NCBI RefSeq assembly: GCF_024508235.1 | Contig: NZ_CP101943.1 | Coordinates: 2,453,112-2,517,111 of the forward strand | Direction of reading: 5' to 3' | Length of the DNA stretch: 64,000 nt | DNA from: Halococcus qingdaonensis | GTDB lineage: Archaea; Halobacteriota; Halobacteria; Halobacteriales; Halococcaceae | Part shown: positions 1-9,540 of the stretch, one piece after another | Layout of the letters: the number at the start of each line of letters is the position of its first letter | How positions within the stretch are numbered: position 1 is the stretch's first letter | The notes under the pieces: generated by a model | Told to the model about the DNA's origin: nothing | Databases searched by the model: none | What the model saw: only the letters and a program-made list of their open reading frames with translations | Made by a program: the position numbers and the translations under genes

Positions 1-678
1 AGAGCCGAATCAGTCGCCCCGACCGTCCGCTCAGTGCTTCGTTCGTACGTTTCGGACCTCCAGGACGGGGTCAGGATGCTCCGCGGGACGGTGTTCGTCG
101 AACTGATACTGATGACTGCGGTGGCGAACTTCACCACCGGCGTTACGCTGGCGATACTGCCAGCGTTCGGCGACGGCCTCGGCGGCCCCGCTGTCTACGG
201 CCTGCTGCTAGGTGCGCTCGGAATCGGCCGACTCGTCGGTTCGCTCGTCGGTCCGTGGTTTGAGGGAGTTCCCTACGGAAGAATGCTCCTCGTCCACGGG
301 CTGGCTGCCTGCTGCTGGCTCGCTGCGGTTCTCGTATCGTCGCCGGCACTCACCGTCGTCCTGTTCGGCCTTGCGTTGGTGCCCGCCGGGATCTCTGGCG
401 TGCTCAGTTCGACGCTGAACCAGCGCGTGTTCCCGGCCGACCTGCTGGGTCGGATTTCGGCGACAAAGGGTACCGCTTCCGGGGCGACGCTCCCGCTCGG
501 TTCGCTCATCGGAGGAGCGATCGCAGAGACGTTGGGAACAACGACGACGATGGCGCTGGCCGCCAGCGGCTTCGGGTTCACGGCTGTCTACGTCCTCTTC
601 CGTCCACGACTCCGACGACTTCCCGCTATCGGGACGGCTACACCGGACGACTTCGATGTCGAGGCTGAGATAAAATAG
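1..678 (+). CDS. MFS transporter, C-terminal part (5' end outside window)
   Basis: This is the C-terminal half of a major facilitator superfamily permease. The reading frame is open from base 1, so the true start lies before the window; the GTG at 34 is only an internal candidate. About six hydrophobic segments alternate with short Arg/Gly-rich loops (for example LLGALGIGRLVGSLVG and SGATLPLGSLIGGAIAETLG), as in the second six-helix bundle of MFS proteins. The tail after the last helix is short and acidic. No substrate can be read from the sequence. It resembles the 'MFS transporter' proteins common in haloarchaea, many of which are drug-efflux-like. Confidence 0.8.
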   Translation, partial: RAESVAPTVRSVLRSYVSDLQDGVRMLRGTVFVELILMTAVANFTTGVTLAILPAFGDGLGGPAVYGLLLGALGIGRLVGSLVGPWFEGVPYGRMLLVHGLAACCWLAAVLVSSPALTVVLFGLALVPAGISGVLSSTLNQRVFPADLLGRISATKGTASGATLPLGSLIGGAIAETLGTTTTMALAASGFGFTAVYVLFRPRLRRLPAIGTATPDDFDVEAEIK

Positions 679-772
679 GCGACCAGTAGGGAATCATCAC
701 CGCTTCGCACCCCCCCTCCTTGCTCGTGTTCTGTTCGGTGTCCCCGGCTTCGACGCTTTTCGAAATCCGTCG

Positions 773-907
773 TCAGTGTTTGACCGCCAGCTCGCCGCCA
801 CACTTCGGGCAGCTCTCCGTTTCCTCGACGCTCTCGTAGCTACAGTCGAGGCAGATGAACAGTTCGTCGCTCTCGTCGGGCGTCGGTTGATCCTCGTGGC
901 GTGTCAT
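773..907 (-). CDS. Zinc-ribbon microprotein (rubrerythrin-like zinc domain), 44 aa
   Basis: A 44-residue protein with an acidic N-terminus (MTRHEDQPTPDESDE) followed by two CxxC knuckles, CLDC and CPKC, 15 residues apart, ending GGELAVKH. This is the fold seen in rubrerythrin/rubredoxin-like zinc ribbons and is a common haloarchaeal microprotein class. The ATG at 907 lies 24-31 bases from a TATA-like element, which supports a leaderless transcript. It stands alone, downstream of the formate dehydrogenase operon on the same strand, and could also be read through from it. The four Cys predict one zinc site; the partner is unknown. Confidence 0.75.
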   Translation of the reverse strand: MTRHEDQPTPDESDELFICLDCSYESVEETESCPKCGGELAVKH

Positions 908-930
908 ACGTTCTCTCGGGGCGGAAAACG

Positions 931-938
931 GATAAGAG
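931..938 (-). promoter_or_regulatory. TATA-like box for the 44-aa zinc protein
   Basis: On the minus strand the motif reads CTCTTATC, 24-31 bases before the ATG at 907. That is the spacing of a haloarchaeal TATA box feeding a leaderless mRNA. It is a weak match. Confidence 0.4.
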
Positions 939-962
939 CGCTGGCCAGGGTAAAATCGACCC

Positions 963-1232
963 TTACTCCGGCGGGATGTTGCCGGTGAGTACGTTCCGGA
1001 TCGCGTGCAGGCCGGTCGCCGCGAGCACCACGAACAGGTTGAACAGCGCGTGCGGGACGACTGTCTTCGTCCGACTCAGTCGACTACCGCACGCTGGACA
1101 CGTCGTCTTACCGGTGTCGAAGCGCTCCCCGCAGACCGTACACTCCCGGACATCGTGTTCACGATCGCTCTCGACGCCGACTTCGCCGTCGCCGAGCCCC
1201 GCCGCCTGCTTGATGCGTCGTGTGAGCGTCAT
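963..1232 (-). CDS. Small zinc-ribbon protein with one membrane segment, last gene of the formate dehydrogenase operon
   Basis: 89 residues. The middle carries two CxxC pairs (CTVC and CPAC, about 20 residues apart), predicted to bind one zinc. The C-terminal part holds a single hydrophobic stretch (FNLFVVLAATGLHAI) that could anchor it in the membrane. Its ATG overlaps the stop codon of the formate dehydrogenase catalytic subunit (TGATG), so it is almost certainly translated with it. No function is known to me. Position and anchor suggest an accessory or membrane-tethering factor for the dehydrogenase, but that is inference. Confidence 0.7.
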   Translation of the reverse strand: MTLTRRIKQAAGLGDGEVGVESDREHDVRECTVCGERFDTGKTTCPACGSRLSRTKTVVPHALFNLFVVLAATGLHAIRNVLTGNIPPE

Positions 1233-3580
1233 CAGTCGTCGGACTCCGCGAGCGTTCGGTCGCCGCTCTCACGGGTCGTTCGTGCCGGGTCGCTCTCCTC
1301 GCCGGAGCGGAGCCGGACGCTCGTCACCTTGTACTCGGGCGTTCGCGCCGCCGTGTCGAGATCGTTCTCGTCGGTGAGCGTATTGACAGCCGATTCGGCG
1401 AAATGCATCGGGACGAACACGGTGTCCTGTCCGGGCCGTTCGGTGACTTGCGCTTTGACGCGAATCGTCCCGTGGCGCGATTCGACGCGGACGTAGTCGC
1501 CGTTTGCGATGCCGGCGTTGGCGGCCGTCTCTGGGTTGATCTCGACGAAGTCCTCGCCGACGTAGGACATGATCCCCTCCTCGCGGTGGGTCATCGTGCC
1601 CGTGTGATACTGGTAGAGCACTCGCCCCGTGGTCATCGTCAGCGGGAACTCGTCGTCCGAGAGGTCGGCCGGCTCGTTCGGCCCCGTCGGGATGAGCGAC
1701 GCTTTGCCGTCCGCGGTGTTGAACTCCTCCTCGTAGAGGCGCGTGGTGCCCGGGTGGCCGTCGTCCCAACAGGGCCACTGGAGCTCCGCGCCGTTTTCGA
1801 GCCGTTCGTGACTAATCCCGCCGTAGATCGGCGTCAGCTCGGCGATCTCGTCCATGATCTCGGAGGGCGACGCGAAGTCCCAGTCGTGGCCGAACCGCCT
1901 GGCGAGTGCCTGCAGGATCTCCCAGTCCCCACGCGTGTTGCCCTTCGGCTCGATCGCTCGCTTCACCAGCTGGACGTGTCGACTCGAACTCGTGAACGTC
2001 CCGTTGGACTCGACGGCGGTCGTCGCCGGCAGGACGACATCGGCGTGTTCGGCGGTCTCGGTGAGGAAGATGTCCTGCACCGCTAGGAAGTCGAGATCGT
2101 CGAGGACTTCCTGGGCGTGATCGACGCCGGGTTCGGAGAGCGAGGCGTTCTCGCCCATGATGTACATCCCGCGGAGATCGCCCCGATCGGCCGCGAGGAA
2201 CTGCTCGGTCGTCCGCCACCCCTCCTCGCTCGGGATCTCGGTGTCGTACGCCGCCTCGAACTTCTCGCGGATCTCGTCGTCGGTGACGGGCTGGTAGCCC
2301 GGGAAGTTGTTCGGCAGCGGGCCCATGTCCCCGCCGCCGCCCTGGACGTTGTTCTGCCCGCGGAACGGCGACAGCCCCGCACCGGGCTTGCCGATGTTGC
2401 CCGTGACGAGCGCGAGGTTCGACATCGAGATGATGTTCTCCGTCCCGTTGGTGTGCTCGGTCAGCCCGAGCGTCCAGCAGAAACAGCACGAATCGGCTGC
2501 GGCGATCGTCTCCGCTGCCGACGCCAACTCCTCCGGTGGCACTCCCGACACCCGCTCGACGTACTTGGGGGTGAACTGGTCGAGATGTTCCTTCAGATCG
2601 TCGAAGCCGTCGGTGCGCTCGTCGATGAACTCCTCGTCGTGGAGATCGTTTTCGATGATGTAGCGGGTGAGTCCGTTGATCCAGGCCGTGTCGTAGCCCG
2701 GTTCGGTTCGGGTGTACTGGTCGGCGTATTCGGCGATCTGGACCTTCCGCGGGTCGAACACCACCATATCGGCCCCGTCGGCGACGTTCTGTTTAATCCG
2801 TGTCGCCAGCACGGGGTGGGCCTCGGTCGTGTTCGAGCCCGAAAGCAGGTAGCAGTCCGTGTTTTCGAGGTCGTCCATCCCCACCGAGGCCGCGCCGTAG
2901 CCGACGGTCTGTTTGAGCGCCGCGACCGTCGGCGCGTGACAGAGGCGATTGCAGTTGTCGACGTTGTTCGTCCCGATGACCTCGCGGGCGAACCGCTGCA
3001 TCGCGTAGTTGTCCTCGTTCGTGGCCTTCGACGAGGAGATCAGCCCGAGCGCATCGGGACTGTCTTCCTCGATGATCCCGCCGAGTCCGTCGACCACTCG
3101 CGAGAGCGCCTCGTCCCACGATGCTTCCCGAAACTCACCGTTCTCCTTGACCAAGGGTTCGGTGAGGCGATCGTCGCTGTTGACGTAGTTATAGCTGAAC
3201 TTCCCCTTCACGCAAGTCGAGATGCCGTTGATCGGCGCTTTTTCCGGGTCCGTGGGTCGTGCGCCGAGCACTTCTCCATCTTTGGTGTGGAGGTCGAACC
3301 GACAGCCCACGGCGCAGTAGCCACAGGTCGTGTCGGTCACGTCCACGTCCTGCAGGCGGTAGTCCGAGAGCGCGTCGGCCACATCGAACAGTCGCCCCTC
3401 AGTCATCGTGTTCAGCGCGACCGACTCGGTCGCGTGCTCGAATGCCTTGAACGGGGCCGTCTTCGTCACGTCCTTCTCGCTCGCCTCGTGGGCCTGGTCG
3501 CGTGCGCGCTGCATGAAGCCCGCGACGCCTTTCTTTTCGTCCTCTCCGCCGTTCGTGCTGTTGGTTTGCTGTTCAGTCAT
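1232..3580 (-). CDS. fdhF: Formate dehydrogenase catalytic (molybdopterin) subunit
   Basis: 782 residues, molybdopterin oxidoreductase family, formate to CO2. After a roughly 75-residue acidic N-terminal extension comes the [4Fe-4S] motif (Cys86, Cys89, Cys93, Cys123). The motif NRLCHAP places Cys214 at the position of the Mo/W-ligating Cys or Sec of formate dehydrogenases, followed by the conserved His215. The rest has the usual bis-MGD binding elements (FRGQNNVQGGGDMG-type region, VLPATTAVESNGTF) and the C-terminal beta-barrel domain (PLTMTTGRVLYQYHTGTMT). The start overlaps the upstream NuoG-like gene by 8 bases and the stop overlaps the downstream small gene, so this is one translation-coupled operon. 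The protein lacks the N-terminal Fe-S domains of FdsA-type subunits; these are on the separate upstream gene. Confidence 0.93.
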   Translation of the reverse strand: MTEQQTNSTNGGEDEKKGVAGFMQRARDQAHEASEKDVTKTAPFKAFEHATESVALNTMTEGRLFDVADALSDYRLQDVDVTDTTCGYCAVGCRFDLHTKDGEVLGARPTDPEKAPINGISTCVKGKFSYNYVNSDDRLTEPLVKENGEFREASWDEALSRVVDGLGGIIEEDSPDALGLISSSKATNEDNYAMQRFAREVIGTNNVDNCNRLCHAPTVAALKQTVGYGAASVGMDDLENTDCYLLSGSNTTEAHPVLATRIKQNVADGADMVVFDPRKVQIAEYADQYTRTEPGYDTAWINGLTRYIIENDLHDEEFIDERTDGFDDLKEHLDQFTPKYVERVSGVPPEELASAAETIAAADSCCFCWTLGLTEHTNGTENIISMSNLALVTGNIGKPGAGLSPFRGQNNVQGGGGDMGPLPNNFPGYQPVTDDEIREKFEAAYDTEIPSEEGWRTTEQFLAADRGDLRGMYIMGENASLSEPGVDHAQEVLDDLDFLAVQDIFLTETAEHADVVLPATTAVESNGTFTSSSRHVQLVKRAIEPKGNTRGDWEILQALARRFGHDWDFASPSEIMDEIAELTPIYGGISHERLENGAELQWPCWDDGHPGTTRLYEEEFNTADGKASLIPTGPNEPADLSDDEFPLTMTTGRVLYQYHTGTMTHREEGIMSYVGEDFVEINPETAANAGIANGDYVRVESRHGTIRVKAQVTERPGQDTVFVPMHFAESAVNTLTDENDLDTAARTPEYKVTSVRLRSGEESDPARTTRESGDRTLAESDD

Positions 3581-4526
3581 CGTCGGCCTCCCCGTCGAGC
3601 GCGTCGTCCTCGTAGGTCTGATTCCCTTTCATCGGCGTCGCCGGATTCGGCTGGCCGTCGTAATCCTCGCCGATGGTCTCGCCGATGGAGTTCTCCTGCG
3701 TGAATCCAGGGACCGGGATCGTCGCCGCGTCGGTGTAGTCCTGCTCGACGAGCGAACCGGTCGGACAGACCGTCGCACAGTGGCCACAGGAGACACACGT
3801 CGAGTCCATCATCTCGTCGGCACCGTTCTGGAAGCCGATGCGCGTGTCCGGACCGCTCCCCTCGATACGGAGCACGCCCTCGACCTGGACGTCGTTGCAG
3901 GCCTCGACGCAGCGATTGCAGAGGATGCACTTGTTCCGGTCGATCTGGATGAACGGCGAGGACTCGTCGATGGGTTCGTACTCGTCGCGGTCGTCGAACA
4001 CGCCATACCGGGGCACCTCGACGTCGGCCTCGATGGCGGCGTCCTGGAGCTCGCAGCGCCCGTTCTTCCCACAGGTCGTACACCGGAGGTTGTGGTCCGA
4101 GAGCACGAGATCAAGATTGACCGATCGTGCCTCTTCGGCCTCCGTACTGTCCGTGCGTACCGTCAGCCCCTCCTCGGCGGGGAAGCTACACGACGGTACC
4201 AGGCCGTGTTCGTCGGTCTCGACCATACAGGTCCGACACTCGCTGCGCGGGCCGATCCGGTCGGTGTCCTCGCGGTCGTAGTAGCACAGTGCCGACAGGT
4301 CTTCGTCGGCCCCTACCTCTTCGAGCGCGTCGATGATCGTCGCCTCCTCGTCGACGCTCACTTCTTCGCCGTCGACGGTGAGACTGCTCGTCTCGCGCGC
4401 GCCCACGTCGGGATCGGTCGCAGTACCCGTGTTGAAGTGTTCAGTCAGTGGCGGTTGTGGCCGCGGATCGTCGATCGACGGCACGCTCGGGAGCGATTCG
4501 GGTCGTCCTGTGTGGTCGGTGCTCAT
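3573..4526 (-). CDS. Iron-sulfur subunit resembling the NuoG N-terminal region
   Basis: 317 residues that carry electrons between the formate dehydrogenase active site and the NuoF-like subunit. Four cluster motifs occur in order: a ferredoxin-like [2Fe-2S] set (Cys81, Cys97, Cys100, Cys113), a NuoG-type His-Cys3 motif (His145, Cys149, Cys152, Cys158), and two classical [4Fe-4S] motifs (Cys200/203/206/210 and Cys244/247/250/254). This matches the N-terminal part of FdsA-type formate dehydrogenases and NuoG. In bacteria it is usually fused to the molybdopterin domain; here it is a separate gene. One base separates it from the upstream NuoF-like gene and it overlaps fdhF by 8 bases. Confidence 0.9.
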   Translation of the reverse strand: MSTDHTGRPESLPSVPSIDDPRPQPPLTEHFNTGTATDPDVGARETSSLTVDGEEVSVDEEATIIDALEEVGADEDLSALCYYDREDTDRIGPRSECRTCMVETDEHGLVPSCSFPAEEGLTVRTDSTEAEEARSVNLDLVLSDHNLRCTTCGKNGRCELQDAAIEADVEVPRYGVFDDRDEYEPIDESSPFIQIDRNKCILCNRCVEACNDVQVEGVLRIEGSGPDTRIGFQNGADEMMDSTCVSCGHCATVCPTGSLVEQDYTDAATIPVPGFTQENSIGETIGEDYDGQPNPATPMKGNQTYEDDALDGEADDD

Positions 4527-4527
4527 A

Positions 4528-6042
4528 TCAGTTGGTCTCCGTGCAGACGCCGCTCGGACAGCGCCCCTCGGCGTGGGCGGCGATCTCGCGCTCGAAGGCG
4601 TCCATCGCCGTCGTCACCGGCCGTGGGGCGGCCTGTCCGAACTCGCAGGTACTCGATTCCGCGACGACACGACTCAGCTCGCGCAGCTCGCTCGGTTGGA
4701 AATTGCCATCATACACGTCGCGCAGCAGTTCGACGAGCTGTTTCGACCCCTCGCGACAGGGGACGCAGCGCCCGCAGTTTGCCTCGCGGGCGAATTTCGC
4801 ACGTGCGCCGGCGAACTCCAGTGCACACGTCGCGCCGTCGAACAGTTCGATCCCTCCTTCGGTGCCGAGGCGCGCGCCGGCGAGTGCGGGCGCGCTCGCG
4901 GGCACGTCGAGCGAGCGCGTGATCCCGCCGAACCGACCGCCGACACAGGCCATCTTGTACTCCTCACCGTCGGCGACCGCTTCCGCCAGCGCGGTGTCGG
5001 TGGCCAGCTCGACGGTCGTCGGCCCGGTCACACCGTCGCCCGTCACGGTGAGCAGTCGACTGCCGGGATCGGCCGCGCTCGTCTCGAACTCGTCCGGGGC
5101 GGCCGCGAACGCTCGAACTTGCGCGAGCGTCCGTGGCGTGTGGACGACCGTCGGCCGGCCGTAGAGGCCGACCTCGCTCGGCCCCGGTGGGCGGAGGCGG
5201 GCTTCGAGGCGGTCGGCCCCCTCCATCGCTTCGAGCGCCATCGTCATCTCGCCGGCGATATACCGATCCGGACCCGCAACGACGTCGATCTCCGTCCCGC
5301 CCGCGTCGACGTTCTCGACGGCCTCACGGACACGCTGCGCCGCGAGGTCGTCGTCCTCGTTCAGATAGACGACGACGTCGGTCGCCTCGACGGCCGCCGC
5401 GACCGCGAGCGCGCCGTCGAGCACTTCCGCGGGGCGACTTTCGAGTAGCAGTCGATCGCCGCCCACGGCGGGATCGCTCTCGTTGCCGTTGACGACGACC
5501 ACCGTCTCGCCGTCGCTCCTGCGGGCGGTCTCCCACCCCTCCGCGATCGATTCGTCCGTGTGGCCGTCGCCGCGCCCGCGCCCGAGCAGGCCCGCGCCGG
5601 CCACAGCCTCGAAGAGATCCTCCGGCTCGTCGCGTGCCCGTTCGGCGAGCGACTCGTCGAGTGCTGCCGGCGCGGCCCAGCCACAGCGTGCGAGCACGTG
5701 CCGCTGTCCGGCCGCGAGCGGTCCCGTTTTGGGCATCGATATTCCCTCGTCGCTCTCGGCGACCGCGTGTGCGTCGTCGGTCGGTACGTCACCCGCTTCG
5801 AGCGTTTCGACCAGTTCACGCGCACGATCGGGTGAGACGTTCGCGTGGACGGCGGTTCGATCGTCGGCGGTGGCCAGCACCACCGGGGCGAGCGCTGCCG
5901 CACCGGTCGGGCCGGTCTCGACGATGTGAACGTCGGTCGCCGCTTCGCGCGCCGCTTCGAGCACGCCGTTCGCGCGGTCGTGCTCGGCGGAGCCGACGGC
6001 GACGCGGATCGCCGGCGTCGTTGCTGCTTCGGTACCTACCAT
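4528..6042 (-). CDS. NuoF-like flavoprotein/iron-sulfur subunit of the formate dehydrogenase operon
   Basis: 504 residues from the ATG at 6042; a TTG 27 bases upstream is a weaker alternative. Order: about 110 residues of thioredoxin-like sequence, a divergent NuoF FMN/NAD domain, an SLBB-like stretch (EVGLYGRPTVVHTPRTL), and the C-terminal N3 cluster motif CGRCVPC followed about 45 residues later by another Cys. The N-terminal part lacks the cysteines of a [2Fe-2S] thioredoxin domain. The FMN loop GRGGAGFPTG of NuoF reads GRGRGDGHTD, and the NADEGEPG region reads NGNESDPA, so nucleotide binding may be altered. It is the first gene of the operon. The electron acceptor (NAD+, ferredoxin or other) cannot be read from the sequence. 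Confidence 0.85.
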   Translation of the reverse strand: MVGTEAATTPAIRVAVGSAEHDRANGVLEAAREAATDVHIVETGPTGAAALAPVVLATADDRTAVHANVSPDRARELVETLEAGDVPTDDAHAVAESDEGISMPKTGPLAAGQRHVLARCGWAAPAALDESLAERARDEPEDLFEAVAGAGLLGRGRGDGHTDESIAEGWETARRSDGETVVVVNGNESDPAVGGDRLLLESRPAEVLDGALAVAAAVEATDVVVYLNEDDDLAAQRVREAVENVDAGGTEIDVVAGPDRYIAGEMTMALEAMEGADRLEARLRPPGPSEVGLYGRPTVVHTPRTLAQVRAFAAAPDEFETSAADPGSRLLTVTGDGVTGPTTVELATDTALAEAVADGEEYKMACVGGRFGGITRSLDVPASAPALAGARLGTEGGIELFDGATCALEFAGARAKFAREANCGRCVPCREGSKQLVELLRDVYDGNFQPSELRELSRVVAESSTCEFGQAAPRPVTTAMDAFEREIAAHAEGRCPSGVCTETN

Positions 6043-6107
6043 CGGACGAACTTTCACCGTGAGAACCAAAAGGGTTGTTCACAGCTACCGTACACGAGCC
6101 GCCTCGA

Positions 6108-8888
6108 TCAGGCGTTCAGCACCTGCCGCAGCACGTCGGGCGCTTCGTCGAGCGCCTCGTCGAGCGCCCCCGTTTGCGGGCCGCCACCTTGTGCGAAATC
6201 CGCCGGCCCGCCGCCGCCGCCGCCGACGCGCCCGGCGAGTTCGCCGACGACCTCGCCGGCGTCGATCGCCACCCCGTCGGGCACGGCGACGACGAACTGC
6301 GCGCCGTCGGCTCCGCTGGCAATCACTGCGACCTGGCCACCCTCGGCGAGCGCGTTCGCCGTCGCTCGCAGCTCCTCGATATCGCTGTCGATGCGCTGGA
6401 TGACGGCACTCGTCTCGCCGACGGTAATCTCCTCGCCCTCGACGCCACCGCTCGCGCGCGCCTCGGCGAGTTCTGACTCCAGCTCCTCGATGCGCTTGCC
6501 GCGCTCCTTCCACTCGGTGAAAAAGCGTGCGGCGGTCTCTGGCACCTCTTCGGGCGTGACGTCGAGCGTTGCGGCCGCCCCGGCGAGCGCGTCCTCGGTG
6601 TCCTGGGTCGCCTCGATGGCCGCCGGACCGGCCGCGAACGAGAGCCGCTCGACACCGTCCTGCACGCGCTCGGTGTTGAGAACCTTGATCGCGCCGATAT
6701 CGCCCGTGCGGGCGACGTGTGTCCCGCCACAGGCCTGGACGTCGTCGGCGACGTGGATCAGTCGGATGCGCTCGCCCGGCGGGATCCCGCCCTGGTAGAG
6801 GTCGAACCCGTACTCCTCCTCGGCGTCGTGGCGGTCGGGCCACTCCGACCCCACCGAGACGTTGTCGGTGACGATCCCGTTGGCGATCCGTTCGATCTCG
6901 CGGACCTGCTCGCGGTCGATGCGGTCGTAGTGGCGTACGTCGATCCGGGATCGGTCGGTGCCCTTCTGTGCGCCGGCCTGTCTGATGTGCTCGCCGAGCA
7001 CCTGCCTCGCGGCGTGGATCACGATGTGGGTCGCGGTGTGGTTGCGCATCAGCTGGCGTCGCCGGCCGGCGTCGATCTGCCCGCGGACGAACTCGCCCGT
7101 TCCGGGATCCCCGTCCGTGTGATGGACGACGACGTCGCCCTCTCGATGGACGTCCTCGACGTCGACGGTGGTGTCGTCGGTGCTCAGTGTGCCCGTATCG
7201 GCCGGCTGGCCCCCGCCTTCGGGGTAGAACAGCGTTCGATCGAGCACGACGTCGTAGCCCTCCTCGCGCTCGAACGTGTCGAGCACCATCGCCTCGAACG
7301 CCATGCGCGTCTGGTCGTCGTAGTAGAGTAACTCGGTCTCGGGCAGGTCGGCGACGCGCTCGTCGCCCTGCTCTCCCGTCTCCTCGGCCACCCCTTCCTC
7401 GCCGTGACGGGCGGCCACGAGGCTGTAGAAGTCATCGGGCACCGATACATCAGTTCCCTTCTCGCGGGCGATGTCGGCGACCATGTCGGGCTGGATCCCG
7501 TGGGAGTCGTACAGCTCGATCAGCTCCTCGGTCGGGATCGCCTCGTCGCGCTCGGCGTACTCCGCGGCGAGCTGGCGTACGCGTCGACCGCCGCGTTCGA
7601 GCGTCTCGCGGTACTTCTCGAGCTCCGTCCGCACCATGTCGCGGATCGTGTCGCGGTTCTCGTAGCCGAGGCGCTCGGCCTGCATGTCGACCAGTTCGTC
7701 GAGCGGCGCGTCCACCCCAACCGTATCACAGAGTCGCTTCGTCCGCCGGAGCACCATTCGGGCGAGATATCCAGTGCCGACGTTCGAGGGGACGATCTCG
7801 TCGCCGAGCATGTAGGCCAGGGTGCGGCAGTGATCGGCGATGGCGTAGATCGCCTCCAGCGGCTCGAGCAGCTCGCGGAGCTCGGTGACGTCGACGCCGA
7901 GCTGTTCGGCGATCGTCCCGCGGGCGCGTTCGGCGTCCTCGGCCTCGTCGATATCCATGTGGCCAGCGAGCGTCGCCGCGCGCGTGACGAGCTCCTCCTC
8001 CTCGTCGGTGTGGTCGATGCCGGCGTTCCCCTTCAAAAAGGAGATCATCTCGGGGTAGATCGCCTCGTAGACGGTGGGCGTTCCCTGCGAGACCCACGTC
8101 CAGCGTTCGAGCCCGTAGCCCGTATCGACGATGTACGTGTCCATCTTCGAGTACGTGTTGCCGTCCTTCAGCTCGTACTCGCCGCTGGGATCCTGTTCCA
8201 TCGACATGAAGACGAGCGTCGCGAGCTCGACGCCGCGGTAGATGACCTCGATCGCCGGGCCGGCGTTGCCGCCGCCGACCCAGGGGTCCTCGATGTAGGT
8301 GATCTCTTCGGGGTTCGCACCCATCGCCTCGAAGAACTCGTCGCAGTATTCCACGGTTCGATCCTTCCAGTAGACCTCGCCCTCGTAGGCGTACTGGTCG
8401 GGATCGTCGAGCTCCTCGCGCGCGTTGAACGCGTGGTGAGCCATCATCTCGAAGGCCATCGTGTGTCGGCCCGTCTTGCCCACGTTGTCGATGTCCTGCA
8501 TCCGGATGCAGGGCTGGGAGATCGTCAGCGGGTTCGCCGGCGGCGGCGTCGCGCCGCTCGTCACCAGCGGTTGGAAGTCGTAGACTGACGCCTGGGTCAA
8601 CAGGACGTCGTCGCGCCAGCGGTTCGCCGCGACGGGGTAAGGGTCGATGCGTTCGTGATCGTGGTCTTCGAAAAAGGAGAGAAACGCCTCGCGCATCTCC
8701 TCCAGACTGTACTCTTCGTCGAGACTCGGATTGCCGATGAACTCGTACTCCGCACAGGGTGGCTCGCCGCAGTTCTCACGGTCCGCGTCGCGCGTCCAGA
8801 AGAAATCGCCGCAGTCGGGGCACTCCTTCCGGACGAACCCCTCCTCCTCGAAATACTGCAGTCGGTACTCCGCTTCGAGCGTACTCAT
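6108..8888 (-). CDS. alaS: Alanyl-tRNA synthetase, archaeal type
   Basis: 926 residues, cytoplasmic, charges tRNA-Ala. An archaeal N-terminal extension has a Cys cluster (Cys23, Cys26, Cys40, Cys45). It is followed by the class II aminoacylation domain (motif 2-like region around [13 protein letters not shown]; glycine-rich motif 3). The editing domain carries HTATH (His617, His621) and CGGTH (Cys720, His724), the usual zinc-binding hydrolytic site. The C-terminal part has the coiled region and the Gly-rich tail of the C-Ala domain. Length is typical for archaea and no intein is present. A TTTTAGG-like box lies about 28 bases upstream on the minus strand. Confidence 0.96.
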   Translation of the reverse strand: MSTLEAEYRLQYFEEEGFVRKECPDCGDFFWTRDADRENCGEPPCAEYEFIGNPSLDEEYSLEEMREAFLSFFEDHDHERIDPYPVAANRWRDDVLLTQASVYDFQPLVTSGATPPPANPLTISQPCIRMQDIDNVGKTGRHTMAFEMMAHHAFNAREELDDPDQYAYEGEVYWKDRTVEYCDEFFEAMGANPEEITYIEDPWVGGGNAGPAIEVIYRGVELATLVFMSMEQDPSGEYELKDGNTYSKMDTYIVDTGYGLERWTWVSQGTPTVYEAIYPEMISFLKGNAGIDHTDEEEELVTRAATLAGHMDIDEAEDAERARGTIAEQLGVDVTELRELLEPLEAIYAIADHCRTLAYMLGDEIVPSNVGTGYLARMVLRRTKRLCDTVGVDAPLDELVDMQAERLGYENRDTIRDMVRTELEKYRETLERGGRRVRQLAAEYAERDEAIPTEELIELYDSHGIQPDMVADIAREKGTDVSVPDDFYSLVAARHGEEGVAEETGEQGDERVADLPETELLYYDDQTRMAFEAMVLDTFEREEGYDVVLDRTLFYPEGGGQPADTGTLSTDDTTVDVEDVHREGDVVVHHTDGDPGTGEFVRGQIDAGRRRQLMRNHTATHIVIHAARQVLGEHIRQAGAQKGTDRSRIDVRHYDRIDREQVREIERIANGIVTDNVSVGSEWPDRHDAEEEYGFDLYQGGIPPGERIRLIHVADDVQACGGTHVARTGDIGAIKVLNTERVQDGVERLSFAAGPAAIEATQDTEDALAGAAATLDVTPEEVPETAARFFTEWKERGKRIEELESELAEARASGGVEGEEITVGETSAVIQRIDSDIEELRATANALAEGGQVAVIASGADGAQFVVAVPDGVAIDAGEVVGELAGRVGGGGGGPADFAQGGGPQTGALDEALDEAPDVLRQVLNA

Positions 8889-8993
8889 GCTATCCGCTCA
8901 AACCGCCGTTCGCCTAAAACAGTTGCGTCCCGTTCGGAACGGTCGATTCACGGTTCAGTCGGGCGGTTTCGGTGCCCCGGCTCGGGCCGTCTC

Positions 8994-9019
8994 AGCCGGC
9001 GGTAGTGCTAAGCCGGCGG
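8994..9019 (+). repeat. Direct repeat AGCCGGCGG x2 in the tspO promoter region
   Basis: AGCCGGCGG occurs at 8994-9002 and again at 9011-9019, 8 bases apart (17-base period, somewhat under two helical turns). The second copy ends 16 bases before the tspO ATG. It could be a regulator site, or it could be a chance GC-rich duplication. Confidence 0.4.
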
Positions 9020-9035
9020 CCGCTCTACGAGGGGT

Positions 9036-9539
9036 ATGTCGGCAGTCAACTGGCGGTCACTCCCCGATCGACGGCCGTTCGTCACGCTCTCGTCGGTCGT
9101 CGTGGCTTGCGTCCTGCTCGGCGCGGCCGGCGGGTTGATCACGGCCCCGCAGATCGAGACGTGGTACACGACGCTCAACAAGCCGGGATTCACCCCGCCG
9201 AACTGGCTCTTCGGCCCGGTCTGGACGGTGCTCTATGCATTTCAGGGGCTGGCCGCGTGGCTCGTCTGGCGCGCGGGTCTCGACGACCGCCGGGTTCGGG
9301 TCGCGCTCGGGCTGTTCGTCGTCCAGTTCGTACTCAACGTCGCGTGGTCGCCGGCGTTCTTCGGGCTCGAATCCCCTGTTTTGGGACTCGTCGTCATCGT
9401 TCCGCTCTGGTTCGCTATCGTTGCCACGATCGGTGCCGCGGCGCGCGTCGAACGCCGGGCGGCTGCGCTGCTGGTGCCATATCTCGCCTGGGTCTCCTTT
9501 GCGACGGCGCTCAACTACGCTATCTGGACGCTGAACTAA
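9036..9539 (+). CDS. tspO: TspO/MBR family tryptophan-rich sensory protein
   Basis: 167 residues with five hydrophobic segments and the family hallmarks: WYTTLNKPGFTPPNWLFGPVW near residue 45, followed by VLYAF and a conserved NVAWSPAFFG region. TspO proteins bind tetrapyrroles and related ligands in the membrane. In bacteria they modulate pigment and stress responses; the role in haloarchaea is not established. The gene is monocistronic and converges with the SLC13-type transporter, with one base between the two stop codons. Confidence 0.93.
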   Translation: MSAVNWRSLPDRRPFVTLSSVVVACVLLGAAGGLITAPQIETWYTTLNKPGFTPPNWLFGPVWTVLYAFQGLAAWLVWRAGLDDRRVRVALGLFVVQFVLNVAWSPAFFGLESPVLGLVVIVPLWFAIVATIGAAARVERRAAALLVPYLAWVSFATALNYAIWTLN

Positions 9540-9540
9540 C

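Noticed and set aside
2117-3703. 528-aa frame on the plus strand over fdhF
   Set aside because: Antisense shadow of the formate dehydrogenase gene. Composition is Arg/Val-rich with no family motif, as expected from the GC-rich opposite strand.
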